In this document: piece after piece, positions 26,276 through 34,993 of the stretch
Position numbering within the stretch: position 1 is the first letter of the stretch
How the letters are laid out: every line of letters starts with the position of its first letter
Origin: Haloarcula pellucida
Lineage (GTDB): Archaea > Halobacteriota > Halobacteria > Halobacteriales > Haloarculaceae
Assembly: GCF_014647235.1 (NCBI RefSeq)
Contig: NZ_BMOU01000006.1
Coordinates: 269,620 to 333,619 of the forward strand
Length of the DNA stretch: 64,000 bases
Direction: 5' to 3'
Notes under the pieces: generated by a model
The model's database searches: none
What the model was told of the DNA's origin: nothing
What the model saw: the letters and a program-made list of their open reading frames with translations, nothing else
Made by a program: the position numbers and the translations under genes

Positions 26276-27843
26276 CTGCCGACGAGACAGCGGACCACGA
26301 CCTCGACGCGGTGGAACTCGAAATCCTGCGCAACCAGCTAGAGAGCGTCGCCGAGGAGATGGGACAGGTGCTGATTCGGGGCGCGTTCTCCCCGAACATC
26401 ACCGAGCGCCGGGACTGCTCGACGGCGCTGTTCGACGCCGACGGCGAACTCGTGGCACAGGCCGAACACATCCCGGTCCACCTCGGCGCGATGCCCGAGG
26501 CCGTCGACGCCGTCCTCGACCGGGACCCGGAACCCGGTGACGTGTTCGTCCTGAACGACCCCTTTGCCGGCGGAACGCACCTCCCGGACGTGACCCTCGT
26601 CTCACCGATCGTCCCCGACGACGACGTCGTCGGTTACGCCGTCTCCTGGGCCCACCACGCCGACGTGGGCGGGATGGCACCCGGGAGTATGCCCGCGGGC
26701 GCGCGTGACATCCAGCAGGAGGGCCTGCGCATCCCGCCGACGAGACTCGTCGCCGGCGGCGAGCGACGAGATGGCGTCTGGACCCTCCTCGAAGCGAACG
26801 TCCGCAACCCGGCCGAACGACGGGCCGACCTCCGGGCGCAACTCGGCGCGAACGAACGCGGGGCCGAGCGCGTCACGGAGTTGCTGGCCGACCACGGCGA
26901 CCGCCTGTTGTCGGCGTTCGACGCCGTTCGGGACTACTCCCGACAGCGCGTCGAGGCCGAACTCCGCGAGTTCCCGGACGGCACCTACACCGCCAGCGAC
27001 GTACTGGAGGGCGACGGCGTCACCGACGCCGACGTGCATATCGAGGCGACGGTGACCGTCGACGGGGCGACGCTGGACGTGGACTTCGCCGGCACCGACC
27101 CGCAGGTCGAGGGCAACGTCAACGCCCCGCTGTCGGTCGCAAAGAGTGCGGTGTACTTCGTCGTCCGGTCGGTCACCGACCCCGACGTGCCGCCCAACGG
27201 CGGGTGTTACGACCCCGTGCGCGTCCACGCCCCGCCGGGGTCGCTGTTGAACCCCCAGCCACCGGCCGCGGTGGTCGGCGGCAACGTCGAGACGAGTCAG
27301 CGCGTCACCGACGTAGTGTTTCGGGCGCTGGCCGAGGCGGTGCCCGACCGCGTGCCCGCGGCGGGACAGGGGACGATGAACAACGTCGTCGTCGGCGGGC
27401 CGGGGTTCAGTTACTACGAGACGGTCGGCGGCGGGATGGGCGCGAGCGTCGACGCCGACGGCCCCTCTGGCGTGCAGGTCGGGATGACGAACACGCTGAA
27501 CACGCCGGTCGAGGCGCTCGAAGCAGCCTATCCGCTACGCGTCGAGGAGTACAGTCTGCGTGCGGGCAGCGGCGGCGCGGGCAGACATCACGGGGGCGAC
27601 GGCCTCGTCCGCGAACTCACCGTCGAGGCGGCCGCGACCGTCTCGCTGTTGACCGAGCGCCGCCGAACGGCCCCGTGGGGGCTGGCCGGCGGTGCGGATG
27701 GGGCGTGCGGACGCAACGAAATCGACGGCGAAACGGTGCCCGCGAAGGTGACAAGGGAGGTCCCGCCCGGAACGACCGTCCGGGTCGAGACGCCCGGCGG
27801 TGGCGGCTACGGCGACCCGGACGAGACACCCGGTGCGGAGTGA
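26272..27843 (+). CDS. hyuB: hydantoinase/oxoprolinase family subunit B
   Basis: This 523-residue protein carries the HyuB signatures: LEILRNQLESVAEEMG at the start, ERRDCSTALFDADG, DVFVLNDPFAGGTHLPDV, SWAHHADVGGMAPGSM, and the C-terminal RAGSGGAGRHHGGDGLVRE. It would form the ATP-dependent amidohydrolase with subunit A, opening a cyclic imide or lactam. The ATGA overlap shows translational coupling. The final GGGGYGD motif is intact, so the gene looks complete. Confidence 0.88.
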   Translation: MTADETADHDLDAVELEILRNQLESVAEEMGQVLIRGAFSPNITERRDCSTALFDADGELVAQAEHIPVHLGAMPEAVDAVLDRDPEPGDVFVLNDPFAGGTHLPDVTLVSPIVPDDDVVGYAVSWAHHADVGGMAPGSMPAGARDIQQEGLRIPPTRLVAGGERRDGVWTLLEANVRNPAERRADLRAQLGANERGAERVTELLADHGDRLLSAFDAVRDYSRQRVEAELREFPDGTYTASDVLEGDGVTDADVHIEATVTVDGATLDVDFAGTDPQVEGNVNAPLSVAKSAVYFVVRSVTDPDVPPNGGCYDPVRVHAPPGSLLNPQPPAAVVGGNVETSQRVTDVVFRALAEAVPDRVPAAGQGTMNNVVVGGPGFSYYETVGGGMGASVDADGPSGVQVGMTNTLNTPVEALEAAYPLRVEEYSLRAGSGGAGRHHGGDGLVRELTVEAAATVSLLTERRRTAPWGLAGGADGACGRNEIDGETVPAKVTREVPPGTTVRVETPGGGGYGDPDETPGAE

Positions 27844-27859
27844 CCGGGCGCGCCGCTCC

Positions 27860-28807
27860 CTAGACCGTCGGGACGGGAACCTCGCCCAGTACGTCCGCCA
27901 GCACGTCGCGTTTCTCGACTTGCTCGACGCGCGCGTCCGGCGTGAGGACGAGCCGGTGGGCCAACACCGGCTGGGCGACCCGTTTGACGTCGTCCGGGGC
28001 GACGAACTCGCGGCCCTCGATGGTCGCCATCGCGCGGGCCGCCTCGAAGAGGCGCTGGGTCCCGCGCGGGGAGACGCCCACCTCGACGCGGTAGTCCTCG
28101 CGGGTCGAGCGAGCGATGCCGGCCATATACGCCAGCAGGTCGTCGTCGACGGTGACCGTCTCGGGGACGGCGCGCAGCGCTTCCACCCGGTCGCTGTCCA
28201 GCACTGCTTCGACGCTGGGGCTCTGCTCGGTCCGGCCGGCCCGCCGGCGGAGGAGTTCGACTTCGCCCTCGTCGTCGGGATAGCCGATTGAACTCTTCGC
28301 GAGGAACCGGTCGACCTGTGCCTCGGGGAGTTCGAAGGTCCCCTCCATGTCGACGGGGTTCTGCGTCGCGATGACGAAAAACGGCTCCGGGAGGGCGTAC
28401 GTGTCGCCGTCGACGGTGACCTGCCCCTCCTCCATCGCCTCCAGCAGCGCCGACTGGGTCTTCGGCGGCGCGCGGTTTATCTCGTCGGCCAGCACCACGT
28501 TGGCGAAGATGGGGCCGCGGTTGAACTCGAACTCGCGGGTCTGCTCGTCGAACACGTGCGTGCCGGTGATGTCCGCCGGCAGGAGGTCGGGTGTGAACTG
28601 GACCCGGGAGAACGAGAGGCCGAGCGCCGTCGCCACGCTCCGGGCGGTGAGCGTCTTGCCGGTGCCGGGCACGTCCTCGAGCAGGACGTGGCCCTTACCG
28701 ACGACGCCGAGCAACACCGTCTCGAAGAACTCCTGTTCGGCGACGACTGCACGGCCGACTTCGTCGAGGACCTGACTCGTCACGTCGCGTGCTGCAGTGA
28801 CGTCCAT
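27860..28807 (-). CDS. MoxR-family AAA+ ATPase
   Basis: This 315-residue protein has Walker A (LLEDVPGTGKTLTARS), Walker B (NVVLADEINRAPPKTQ), sensor (FFVIATQNPVDMEGT) and the C-terminal lid. MoxR proteins are chaperone-like ATPases that usually activate metal or surface protein partners with DUF58 and VWA-domain proteins. No such gene is beside it, which is unusual. The start at 28807 fits a TATATG box about 27 bp upstream. Its function is therefore unassigned. Confidence 0.85.
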   Translation of the reverse strand: MDVTAARDVTSQVLDEVGRAVVAEQEFFETVLLGVVGKGHVLLEDVPGTGKTLTARSVATALGLSFSRVQFTPDLLPADITGTHVFDEQTREFEFNRGPIFANVVLADEINRAPPKTQSALLEAMEEGQVTVDGDTYALPEPFFVIATQNPVDMEGTFELPEAQVDRFLAKSSIGYPDDEGEVELLRRRAGRTEQSPSVEAVLDSDRVEALRAVPETVTVDDDLLAYMAGIARSTREDYRVEVGVSPRGTQRLFEAARAMATIEGREFVAPDDVKRVAQPVLAHRLVLTPDARVEQVEKRDVLADVLGEVPVPTV

Positions 28808-28829
28808 ACGCGTGCATGTCATGCATCCG

Positions 28830-28836
28830 GTATATG
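28830..28836 (-). promoter_or_regulatory. TATA box of the MoxR gene
   Basis: CATATAC on the minus strand lies 23-29 bp before the ATG at 28807, the leaderless promoter spacing, and supports that start over in-frame codons further upstream. Confidence 0.45.
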
Positions 28837-28902
28837 TGTGTCGAGAACACAGTCCCCCAGAATCGAAACGCCTAAAGAGCAAACTGCGGTACAAAGAGGT
28901 GA

Positions 28903-28987
28903 GCCGAGGTAGCCTAGCCTGGCCAAGGCGGTTGCTTCGAGAGCAACTGTCCTCACGGACTCAGGAGTTCAAATCTCCTCCTCGGCG
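28903..28987 (+). tRNA. tRNA-Ser(CGA)
   Basis: The 85-nt gene pairs GCCGAGG (28903-28909) with CCTCGGC (28980-28986). The anticodon stem GTTGC/GCAAC encloses loop TTCGAGA, with anticodon CGA (reads UCG). A long variable arm pairs GTCC/GGAC, the hallmark of serine tRNA. The T arm pairs AGGAG/CTCCT around TTCAAAT. The discriminator is G. No CCA is encoded. A TATA-like CCTAAAGAG lies about 28 bp upstream. Confidence 0.95.
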
Positions 28988-29119
28988 TTCCTACCGACAC
29001 TACCCGACGAGCGTCGCGAGTCGGCGGCGTCGGACGAGGGTTCTACAGCGCGTCGTGCCGCCGAGCGACGCCGCTGTCGGTCCCGACCGTGTACGTGGGC
29101 AGGCACACCGCCGTCGCCT

Positions 29120-30982
29120 TCACACCCCGGCGACGAGGAAGATGAGGACGCTGATAGCCATGACGACGATGATGAACGCCGCCGCCAGCGCCCCGCCGAG
29201 CGACACCATCGCGTTGGCCGTCGACGCCAGCGTCTCGGTGCGGTCGTTGCCGAACACCGTCACCTCGGCCGTGTCGCTGGCCATTCCGGCCTCGACGGGT
29301 TCGAGGTCGGCGACGGCGCGGCCCACGAGGTCCGCGACCAGCGCGACGACTTCTTTCTCGGGGATGGCCTGTCCGACCTGATTCTCGGCCTCGACGGTGT
29401 TGACGATGTGCGTGTCGCTGGTCATCACTTCGAGGGTGTCGACCCCGTCGACGGCGTCTACGATGCGGTCCCGGAGGCCGGGTTCCATGTTGTTGCCGTC
29501 GATGAGGGCGTACGCAGTGCGGTCGCCGTTCACCTCGAAGACGCAGACGCGGATACCCAGCGGGCCGATGCCCTCCTGGGGTTCCCACGGCGTCTCGTCC
29601 CACGCGACGCCACAGCGCACCGGCCCCGTCTCGGCCTCGGTGAGGTGGCGGGCGAGTTTCCCGGTCCCGTGTATCATGTCGAAGGAGCGCTGGCTCCCGG
29701 GGACGACGTGGCCGAGGTCGTCGCCCTCCAGTCCGTCGTTGGAGTTGTGTGCGTCGACCAACAGGACGTCCTCGATGTCGCCCGACCGGGCCTCGGACAT
29801 GGCCGAGAGGCCGACGGAGTAGTCCACGTCGTCGGCACACCCGGGCGCGTACGTGGTGACGACGAAGGCGTCGCCGCCGAAGGCCTGCCCGGTCAGCGTC
29901 GCCTCTCCTTCGGTGATGCGGTGACCGACGGTCGCCTCCGAGTGGTACTCGATGTCATCGAAGGCGCGGTCTGCGGTGTCCAGAATCGTGTCGACCTCCC
30001 GTTCGGTGACGAGGTTGAAGTCGTGGCCGGCGGTGGCGTGGGGCGGGAAGGCGAGGCCGTCGGCGGACTCGGCGACCCGCTTCGGGAGGTTCCCCCCGCC
30101 GATCTCGCCCATCGGGCCAGGGTGTATCATCGGGAGGACGAACCGGGCTTTCTCTTCGCCGTTTGGCCGCCGGACCGAGAGGACGGTCACCGGGACGATG
30201 GCCTCCTCGCCGATGTCCTCGAAGAACGCTTCCAGTTCGTCCGAGCCCTCGGCGATGTGGCCGATGAAGCCACGGAGGAAGTCAAGCGCCGAGACGCCCA
30301 GCGAGGAGCGCCACGGCCGGTCGATGACGACGAGGAAGAGCCACACTGCAAGCGCGTAGATGGCACAGATGATCCCAAGCAAGACGAAGTCCGCGGGGAT
30401 GAACCCCTGAATCTCCGGCGGGGCCTGTTCGGCCCGGGCTAACATCTCCTGTAGCACCGGGTCGTCTAACATGAACGCCGTGGCACCGCTGTAGACGGCC
30501 AGTAACCCGGCGGCTGCGACGGTCTGGATGCTCGCGGGAATGGCCGCCTTCAGCAGGGAGTGCCGGGAGACGGCCATCAGGATGAGCAGTCGGAATGCGA
30601 AGATGGAGGCCAGCGCCACCAGCAGGACGTCGAAGACGAAGTTCTGACCGAACCTCGGGCTGACGAGGGCTATCACGCCCGCAGTGGTCAGGAACGCGAT
30701 GGTAACCAGTTCGCAGATGAGCGCCAGCAGGGAGGCACGATTGGGGGTGAGTTGGCCGTCGAGTCGCTGGTCGACCCACGGCGTGACGGCACCTGCGATA
30801 GCCGTCGGAAAGCCGATAAAGAAGACGCCCTGCCACGCGTCGTCCAGCACGAACCGCGAGTCGAACGCGGCCACGCCGGTCAGCGCGGCGATGAACAGGG
30901 CGAACGCGAGACTCGCGTACCAGTTCGGCGCCCGGAAGATGAACCGGGAGAGACTGGCGAGGTTCCCCTGCGTCGCAGTCAT
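29120..30982 (-). CDS. DUF2070 archaeal membrane protein
   Basis: This 620-residue protein has about seven N-terminal membrane helices, a large soluble central domain and a single C-terminal helix (AMVSLGGALAAAFIIVVMAIS). This is the DUF2070 layout found only in archaea. The soluble part has conserved-looking HPGPMGEIGGGNLPKR, LLVDAHNSN and THIVNTVEAENQ blocks. No biochemical function is known. The TATA box at 31009 indicates its own leaderless promoter. Confidence 0.85.
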   Translation of the reverse strand: MTATQGNLASLSRFIFRAPNWYASLAFALFIAALTGVAAFDSRFVLDDAWQGVFFIGFPTAIAGAVTPWVDQRLDGQLTPNRASLLALICELVTIAFLTTAGVIALVSPRFGQNFVFDVLLVALASIFAFRLLILMAVSRHSLLKAAIPASIQTVAAAGLLAVYSGATAFMLDDPVLQEMLARAEQAPPEIQGFIPADFVLLGIICAIYALAVWLFLVVIDRPWRSSLGVSALDFLRGFIGHIAEGSDELEAFFEDIGEEAIVPVTVLSVRRPNGEEKARFVLPMIHPGPMGEIGGGNLPKRVAESADGLAFPPHATAGHDFNLVTEREVDTILDTADRAFDDIEYHSEATVGHRITEGEATLTGQAFGGDAFVVTTYAPGCADDVDYSVGLSAMSEARSGDIEDVLLVDAHNSNDGLEGDDLGHVVPGSQRSFDMIHGTGKLARHLTEAETGPVRCGVAWDETPWEPQEGIGPLGIRVCVFEVNGDRTAYALIDGNNMEPGLRDRIVDAVDGVDTLEVMTSDTHIVNTVEAENQVGQAIPEKEVVALVADLVGRAVADLEPVEAGMASDTAEVTVFGNDRTETLASTANAMVSLGGALAAAFIIVVMAISVLIFLVAGV

Positions 30983-31008
30983 TTATTACTCACTCCCCGC
31001 GTCGGCAC

Positions 31009-31015
31009 ATAAAAC
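31009..31015 (-). promoter_or_regulatory. TATA box of the DUF2070 gene
   Basis: TTTTATG on the minus strand lies 27-33 bp before the ATG at 30982, consistent with a leaderless transcript. Confidence 0.4.
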
Positions 31016-31031
31016 AGTCGCTTGCTGTCGG

Positions 31032-31601
31032 TTACTGCTTGGGTGCGGATTGCCGGTCACAGACCGCGAGGAAGTTCTCGAAGACGGCCTCGCCTTCCTC
31101 GGTGTGGGCGACCTCCGGGTGCCACTGGACGCCGAAGAGGTTGCGGTCGGTGTCGCTCATCGCCTCGACGCCACAGACGTCAGACGTCGCGGTGCGCTCG
31201 AAGCCCTCGGGCACCTCCTTCACCTCGTCGGCGTGGCTGGCCCAGACGCGCGTCTCCGGGGCCAACGAGCCGATTAGTGGGTCGTCCTCGTCCAGGATCT
31301 CGACGGTCACGTCGGCGTAGCCGCCGTACTCGCCGCTGCCGACGCGGCCGCCGAGTTCCTTCGCGATGAGTTGCATCCCGAGACAGATGCCCAGCACCGG
31401 AACGTCGAGGTCGAGGTACTCGGGGCAGTTGCCGATGTCGTCCATGTCCGGGCCACCGGAGAGGACGATGCCGTCCGCGTCGATGTCCTCGGGCGGCGTG
31501 TCGTTGTCCAGCAGTTCGACGTCGACGCCCATGTCCCGGAGCGCACGCTGCTCCAGATGCGTAAACTGTCCGTGATTGTCGATGACGACGATGTGGGTCA
31601 T
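31032..31601 (-). CDS. guaAA: GMP synthase glutaminase subunit
   Basis: This 189-residue class I glutamine amidotransferase is the archaeal stand-alone GuaA subunit A. It shows GGPDMDDIG, the nucleophile in VLGICLGMQLIAK, and the His-Glu pair in VQWHPEVAHTEEG. It supplies ammonia to the separately encoded GMP synthase subunit B, converting XMP to GMP. Subunit B is not in the window, as is common in archaea. A TATATA box is about 27 bp upstream. A MITE-like palindrome lies further upstream. Confidence 0.92.
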   Translation of the reverse strand: MTHIVVIDNHGQFTHLEQRALRDMGVDVELLDNDTPPEDIDADGIVLSGGPDMDDIGNCPEYLDLDVPVLGICLGMQLIAKELGGRVGSGEYGGYADVTVEILDEDDPLIGSLAPETRVWASHADEVKEVPEGFERTATSDVCGVEAMSDTDRNLFGVQWHPEVAHTEEGEAVFENFLAVCDRQSAPKQ

Positions 31602-31624
31602 TGGATAGTGTCACGCCACCGGCG

Positions 31625-31633
31625 CGTATATAT
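31625..31633 (-). promoter_or_regulatory. TATA box of guaAA
   Basis: The GATATATAC-like minus-strand run about 25-33 bp before the ATG at 31601 is a strong TATA box with leaderless spacing. Confidence 0.5.
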
Positions 31634-31753
31634 CCCCTGAAACGGGGCTAGCGATGACCGGGGCTGCCCTCTAAACCACTGGCACAGCGACCGAGAACAG
31701 TCAGAAAGTCCCTCTCAGTCCCGACGGACGCGTCGCGCCGTTCACCCTTCTCA

Positions 31754-31831
31754 TACTGGTGGCTGTAAGTTCGTAACGATATTCGCCACCCCGGGGTGGC
31801 GAAGTACTTCAGTTTGTTACAGCCACCAGTA
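31754..31831. mobile_element. 78-bp MITE-like nested palindrome
   Basis: The 15-bp arms TACTGGTGGCTGTAA (31754-31768) and TTACAGCCACCAGTA (31817-31831) are perfect inverted repeats. Inside is a separate perfect 22-bp palindrome (31782-31803, centred on CCCCGGGG). The element is bordered by TCA on both sides (31751-31753; 31832-31834), a possible 3-bp target-site duplication. No coding capacity. This looks like a miniature inverted-repeat transposable element. It could alternatively be a very stable hairpin. It sits 153 bp upstream of the guaAA start. Confidence 0.55.
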
Positions 31832-31862
31832 TCAGTCCCACCCGTCTTCGGTCGACCCGCCG

Positions 31863-32411
31863 TCACTCGTCGTCGTACCGTTCGGCCGCCGACTGAAAGC
31901 CCATCTCCGACTGCTCTTTCGAGCGGCGACCCTCCTTCTCGGCGATGGCCTCGGGGTCGGGATTCACGTCGTCGTCGACCCGCGCCCACGAGTTGTGGAC
32001 CTTCGAGTGACACCACCGGCAGAGGTACACCGTGATTTCGTGGGCGAGGTCCTCGCCCTCTCGCGTCTCGTCGTACGAGAGGTGATGTTCTTCCAGTAAC
32101 GGCCGCTCCTCGGAGTGGGCCAGCCGTCGTTCTTCGAGCCCGCACCGGATGCACTCTCTGTCGCGGTTCCGACAGCGAAAGTGCGGGCAATCGCCCCAGT
32201 CCCACTCCGCCCCTTCAGTCTCTCCATCGGGACCGACTGCCGCCGGACACCGGAACGCCTCGGCGCTCCGGGCGTCGGCAAAGTCGGGGTCGTGGTGGCC
32301 GTGTTCGCGCGCCCACCGGCACTTCCCCTCGTCGGTGACGAAGTCACAGCGGTCGACGTGGTCGTAGGGGTCGTCGACGCCGACGCTCGTCCCGCCCGGT
32401 GCCTTCTCCAT
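31863..32411 (-). CDS. HNH-like zinc-binding protein (haloarchaeal DUF7097-type guess)
   Basis: This 182-residue protein has an HNH-nuclease-like core near residues 90-150. It runs CIRCGLEERR, then LEEHHLSYDE, then VYLCRWCHSKVHNSWA, so a Cys2 knuckle, a HH pair and a second CxxC-x-x-x-H. Other cysteines (CDFVTDEGKC; CPHFRC) may bind a further zinc. Together these suggest a metal-dependent DNA-binding or nicking protein, but activity is not shown. The ATG at 32411 is the last in-frame start before the conserved part. Confidence 0.6.
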   Translation of the reverse strand: MEKAPGGTSVGVDDPYDHVDRCDFVTDEGKCRWAREHGHHDPDFADARSAEAFRCPAAVGPDGETEGAEWDWGDCPHFRCRNRDRECIRCGLEERRLAHSEERPLLEEHHLSYDETREGEDLAHEITVYLCRWCHSKVHNSWARVDDDVNPDPEAIAEKEGRRSKEQSEMGFQSAAERYDDE

Positions 32412-32498
32412 GTCCGCTGGTGGGGCCCGGAGGAACCTGAATCTGACTCCCAGTCGATCGACGGAACGCTTTTGCCCGGCGGCCGTCTCGGCCGGCGT

Positions 32499-32846
32499 AT
32501 GCGCATCGTCCACGACCCGGAGGGCACCCCTCGAACGCTCGCTCACGAGGTCGAACGGGCCGAGTCCCTGTTCGCACAGGCCCGGGGGCTGATGTTCCGC
32601 CGGTCGATTCCCGACGACTACGCGCTCGTCTTTCCGTTCGACGACGCCGAGACCCGCTCTATCCACATGCTGTTCGTCCCGTTCCCGCTGGACGTGCTGT
32701 GGCTGGCCGACGACGAGGTACAGGCGGTCAAGACGGTCCCGCCGTGGTACGGCGTCGGGTGGGCCAGAGCCGACACGCTGCTGGAGTTGCCCGCGGGGGC
32801 GGCTGCGGGGGTCAGCGAGGGCGATACGGTCGTCGTAGCGGACTGA
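32499..32846 (+). CDS. DUF192 family protein
   Basis: This 115-residue protein matches DUF192: ARGLMFRRSIPDDYALVFPF, IHMLFVPFPLDVLWL and the glycine-rich DTVVVAD end. DUF192 proteins are small beta-barrels, often secreted, of unknown function. Here there is no signal peptide, so it is probably cytoplasmic, as in many haloarchaea. Open frame upstream of the ATG overlaps the HNH-like gene and was rejected. Confidence 0.82.
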   Translation: MRIVHDPEGTPRTLAHEVERAESLFAQARGLMFRRSIPDDYALVFPFDDAETRSIHMLFVPFPLDVLWLADDEVQAVKTVPPWYGVGWARADTLLELPAGAAAGVSEGDTVVVAD

Positions 32847-32882
32847 CTGGCGTGTGGACCGCCCCCGCGGTCCTTCCGGCAG

Positions 32883-32890
32883 ATTTTAAA
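32883..32890 (+). promoter_or_regulatory. TATA box of the leuA/cimA-type gene
   Basis: ATTTTAAA is centred about 30 bp before the ATG at 32917. That ATG opens a short upstream frame rather than the synthase itself, so the mRNA probably starts near it and carries a leader of about 50-90 nt before the synthase. Confidence 0.5.
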
Positions 32891-32916
32891 GGATGAACGT
32901 GTGAGTAGCTAACACC

Positions 32917-32991
32917 ATGTCGGAACACCCGACGGAGGATAGAGGAAGTCGCCGCGAGGCGGCTGGGTGTGAAATTCGCCCCCAAGAGTGA
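32917..32991 (+). CDS. 24-residue upstream open frame (possible leader peptide)
   Basis: The frame starts about 27-33 bp after the TATA box, so it is the first start codon of the predicted mRNA. It encodes a charged peptide with five Arg and five Glu and ends in TGA at 32989-32991, inside the synthase frame. It has no leucine or isoleucine run (one Ile), so it is not a classical amino-acid attenuator. It might modulate translation of the synthase start at 32969 or 33008. Confidence 0.3.
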   Translation: MSEHPTEDRGSRREAAGCEIRPQE

Positions 32992-34552
32992 CGGAAGTGA
33001 ATCTTCTGTGAGCCAGCATACATTGTTCGGGGACCATCCAGCGACGCGTCCCCTCGACGAGGTCGGTGAGGTACAGTTTCTCGATACGACGCTGCGCGAC
33101 GGCGAACAGGCCCCCGGTGTCTCGCTGACGCCGGACGACAAGGCCGACATCGCGCGCAAACTCGACGCCGCGCGTATCGACGTCATCGAGGCCGGCAGCG
33201 CCTGTACCGGGCCGGGCGAGCGCGAGACCATCTCGCGCGTCACGGAACTCGATCTGGACGCGACGGTGACGAGTTTCTGCCGCGGCATCCGGAACGACAT
33301 CGACCTCGCTCTGGAGTGTGGGGTCGACGGCGTCAACCTCGTCGTCCCGGCCAGCGACCGCCACATCGAGGACAAGGTCGGCACTTCGAAGGCGGACAAC
33401 GTCCAGTCGACGGTCGAACTCGTCGAGTACGCCAAAGCGAACGACCTCTGGGTCGAGGTCATCGGCGAGGACGGGTCGCGCGCGGACCTCGACTACCTCG
33501 AAGAACTGCTCGGGGCCGCGCTCGATGCGGGCGCCGACCGCATCTGCTGGGCCGACACCGTCGGCCACGCGACGCCGGATCGCGCGCTCGAATGCGTCGC
33601 ACGGCTCTCCGAGTTGGGCCCGGTCAGCACCCACACGCACGACGACCTCGGACTGGCCGTGACGAACGCGCTGGTCTCCATCGCCGCGGGTGCGGATCTC
33701 GTCCACGGGACGATCAACGGCATCGGCGAACGGGCCGGCAACGTCGCCTTAGAGGAGGTCGCCATCGCGCTGGACCACGGCTACGGCGTCGAGACGATGG
33801 AGTTGACCGAGGTGTACGACCTCGCCGACCTCATCGCCAACCGAACCGGGATCCCGCTGGCTCCGAACAAGGCCGTCGTCGGGCAGAACGCGTTCACCCA
33901 CGAGTCGGGCATCCACACCGACGGCACGCTGAAAGACGACGCGATGTACGAGCCGTACCCGCCCGAGAAGGTGGGCCGCGAGCGCCGTCTCGCACTCGGC
34001 AAGCACGCCGGCCGCGCCGGTGTGCAGGCCGCACTCGACGAACACGACGTCTCAGTCACCGACGAGCAACTCTCCGAAATCGTCGGCCGTGTCAAGGAGA
34101 TCGGTGACCGTGGCAAGCGCGTCACCGACGCCGACCTGCTGACCATCGCCGACGAGGTGACCGGACAGGAGCAGGACCGCCGCGTCGAACTGCTCGGGCT
34201 GACGGCCGTCTCCGGGTCCGATACGCCGACGGCGAGCGTGCGTCTCTCGGTCGACGGCGAGGAACGCAAGGAGGCCGCCGTCGGCTCTGGTCCCGTCGAC
34301 GCCGCGATGAACGCCGCCGAGGCGGCGCTCTCTCACACCGCCGACGCGACGCTCGAAGATTACCACGTCGACGCCATCACCGGCGGGACCGACGCGATGG
34401 TCACCGTCGAGATAGAGATGTCTCGTGGCGACGACCACGTCGCCGTCTCCGCGAGCGACTCGGACATCACCCGGGCCTCCGTGCGGGCGATGGTCGACGC
34501 GATGGATCGCCTCGTGACCGACGAGGACGAGACGCTGGTCGCCGACGACTGA
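32969..34552 (+). CDS. 2-isopropylmalate/(R)-citramalate synthase-family enzyme
   Basis: This protein of up to 527 residues has the HMGL-like TIM-barrel: FLDTTLRDGEQAPGVSLT, STHTHDDLGLAVTNAL, NGIGERAGNVALEE. A LeuA dimer (allosteric) domain fills the C-terminal 130 residues. It condenses acetyl-CoA with 2-oxoisovalerate (leucine path) or pyruvate (isoleucine path); sequence alone does not separate LeuA from CimA. GTG 32969 is the first start; GTG 33008, following a run of unconserved residues, is equally likely. The mRNA begins upstream at about 32910 and includes a short open frame. Confidence 0.85.
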   Translation: MKFAPKSDGSESSVSQHTLFGDHPATRPLDEVGEVQFLDTTLRDGEQAPGVSLTPDDKADIARKLDAARIDVIEAGSACTGPGERETISRVTELDLDATVTSFCRGIRNDIDLALECGVDGVNLVVPASDRHIEDKVGTSKADNVQSTVELVEYAKANDLWVEVIGEDGSRADLDYLEELLGAALDAGADRICWADTVGHATPDRALECVARLSELGPVSTHTHDDLGLAVTNALVSIAAGADLVHGTINGIGERAGNVALEEVAIALDHGYGVETMELTEVYDLADLIANRTGIPLAPNKAVVGQNAFTHESGIHTDGTLKDDAMYEPYPPEKVGRERRLALGKHAGRAGVQAALDEHDVSVTDEQLSEIVGRVKEIGDRGKRVTDADLLTIADEVTGQEQDRRVELLGLTAVSGSDTPTASVRLSVDGEERKEAAVGSGPVDAAMNAAEAALSHTADATLEDYHVDAITGGTDAMVTVEIEMSRGDDHVAVSASDSDITRASVRAMVDAMDRLVTDEDETLVADD

Positions 34553-34599
34553 GAGGGTCGCCGCTCGGCGACGTGGAATCGTACAGAAAGGTCGACGGG

Positions 34600-34914
34600 T
34601 TAGGCGGTAACCCCGACTCGTGTCTGCTCGTCCTGCCGTTCGGTTACGAGTACTTTCTGTCCGCGTTCGACTTCGACGCGACACCCCGACATCGAGAACG
34701 AGAAGGTGCCGACGAGACTGCCGTCCGAGGAGTCGAACAACTCATCGAGCGCTTCTGGGTCGATACAGTCGTAGAGACACTCGTCTAAGTCCATCGGGTC
34801 GATACCCTTCGTGTCGGCGATGCCGTAGACGATCGTCTGACTCAGTGGTTCGGACGGCGACGTAGTGTACACGTGTTGGGTTCCTGTCATCGGTTGCACT
34901 CCGCTATCGGCCAA
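34600..34914 (-). CDS. HalOD1 output domain protein
   Basis: This 104-residue protein matches the halobacterial output domain HalOD1: SQTIVYGIADTKGIDPMDL, LYDCIDPEALDELFDS, GTFSFSMSGCRVEVERG. HalOD1 proteins are small signal outputs often linked to response regulators. An internal start at 34890 (MTGTQH) is possible. It lies downstream of the PAS-GAF-Bat regulator on the same strand (79-bp gap), a likely partner. Confidence 0.8.
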   Translation of the reverse strand: MADSGVQPMTGTQHVYTTSPSEPLSQTIVYGIADTKGIDPMDLDECLYDCIDPEALDELFDSSDGSLVGTFSFSMSGCRVEVERGQKVLVTERQDEQTRVGVTA

Positions 34915-34993
34915 TCATCCCGTTGTAAAAAACGCGTTCTGGCTATACAGATTGCCCCCGTCGACGAGACGCACCATACAGATAGCGACCCGA

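Noticed and set aside
32917..32991. Leucine attenuator
   Set aside because: The short frame has no leucine codons, so classical attenuation is not supported; it is only kept as a possible leader.
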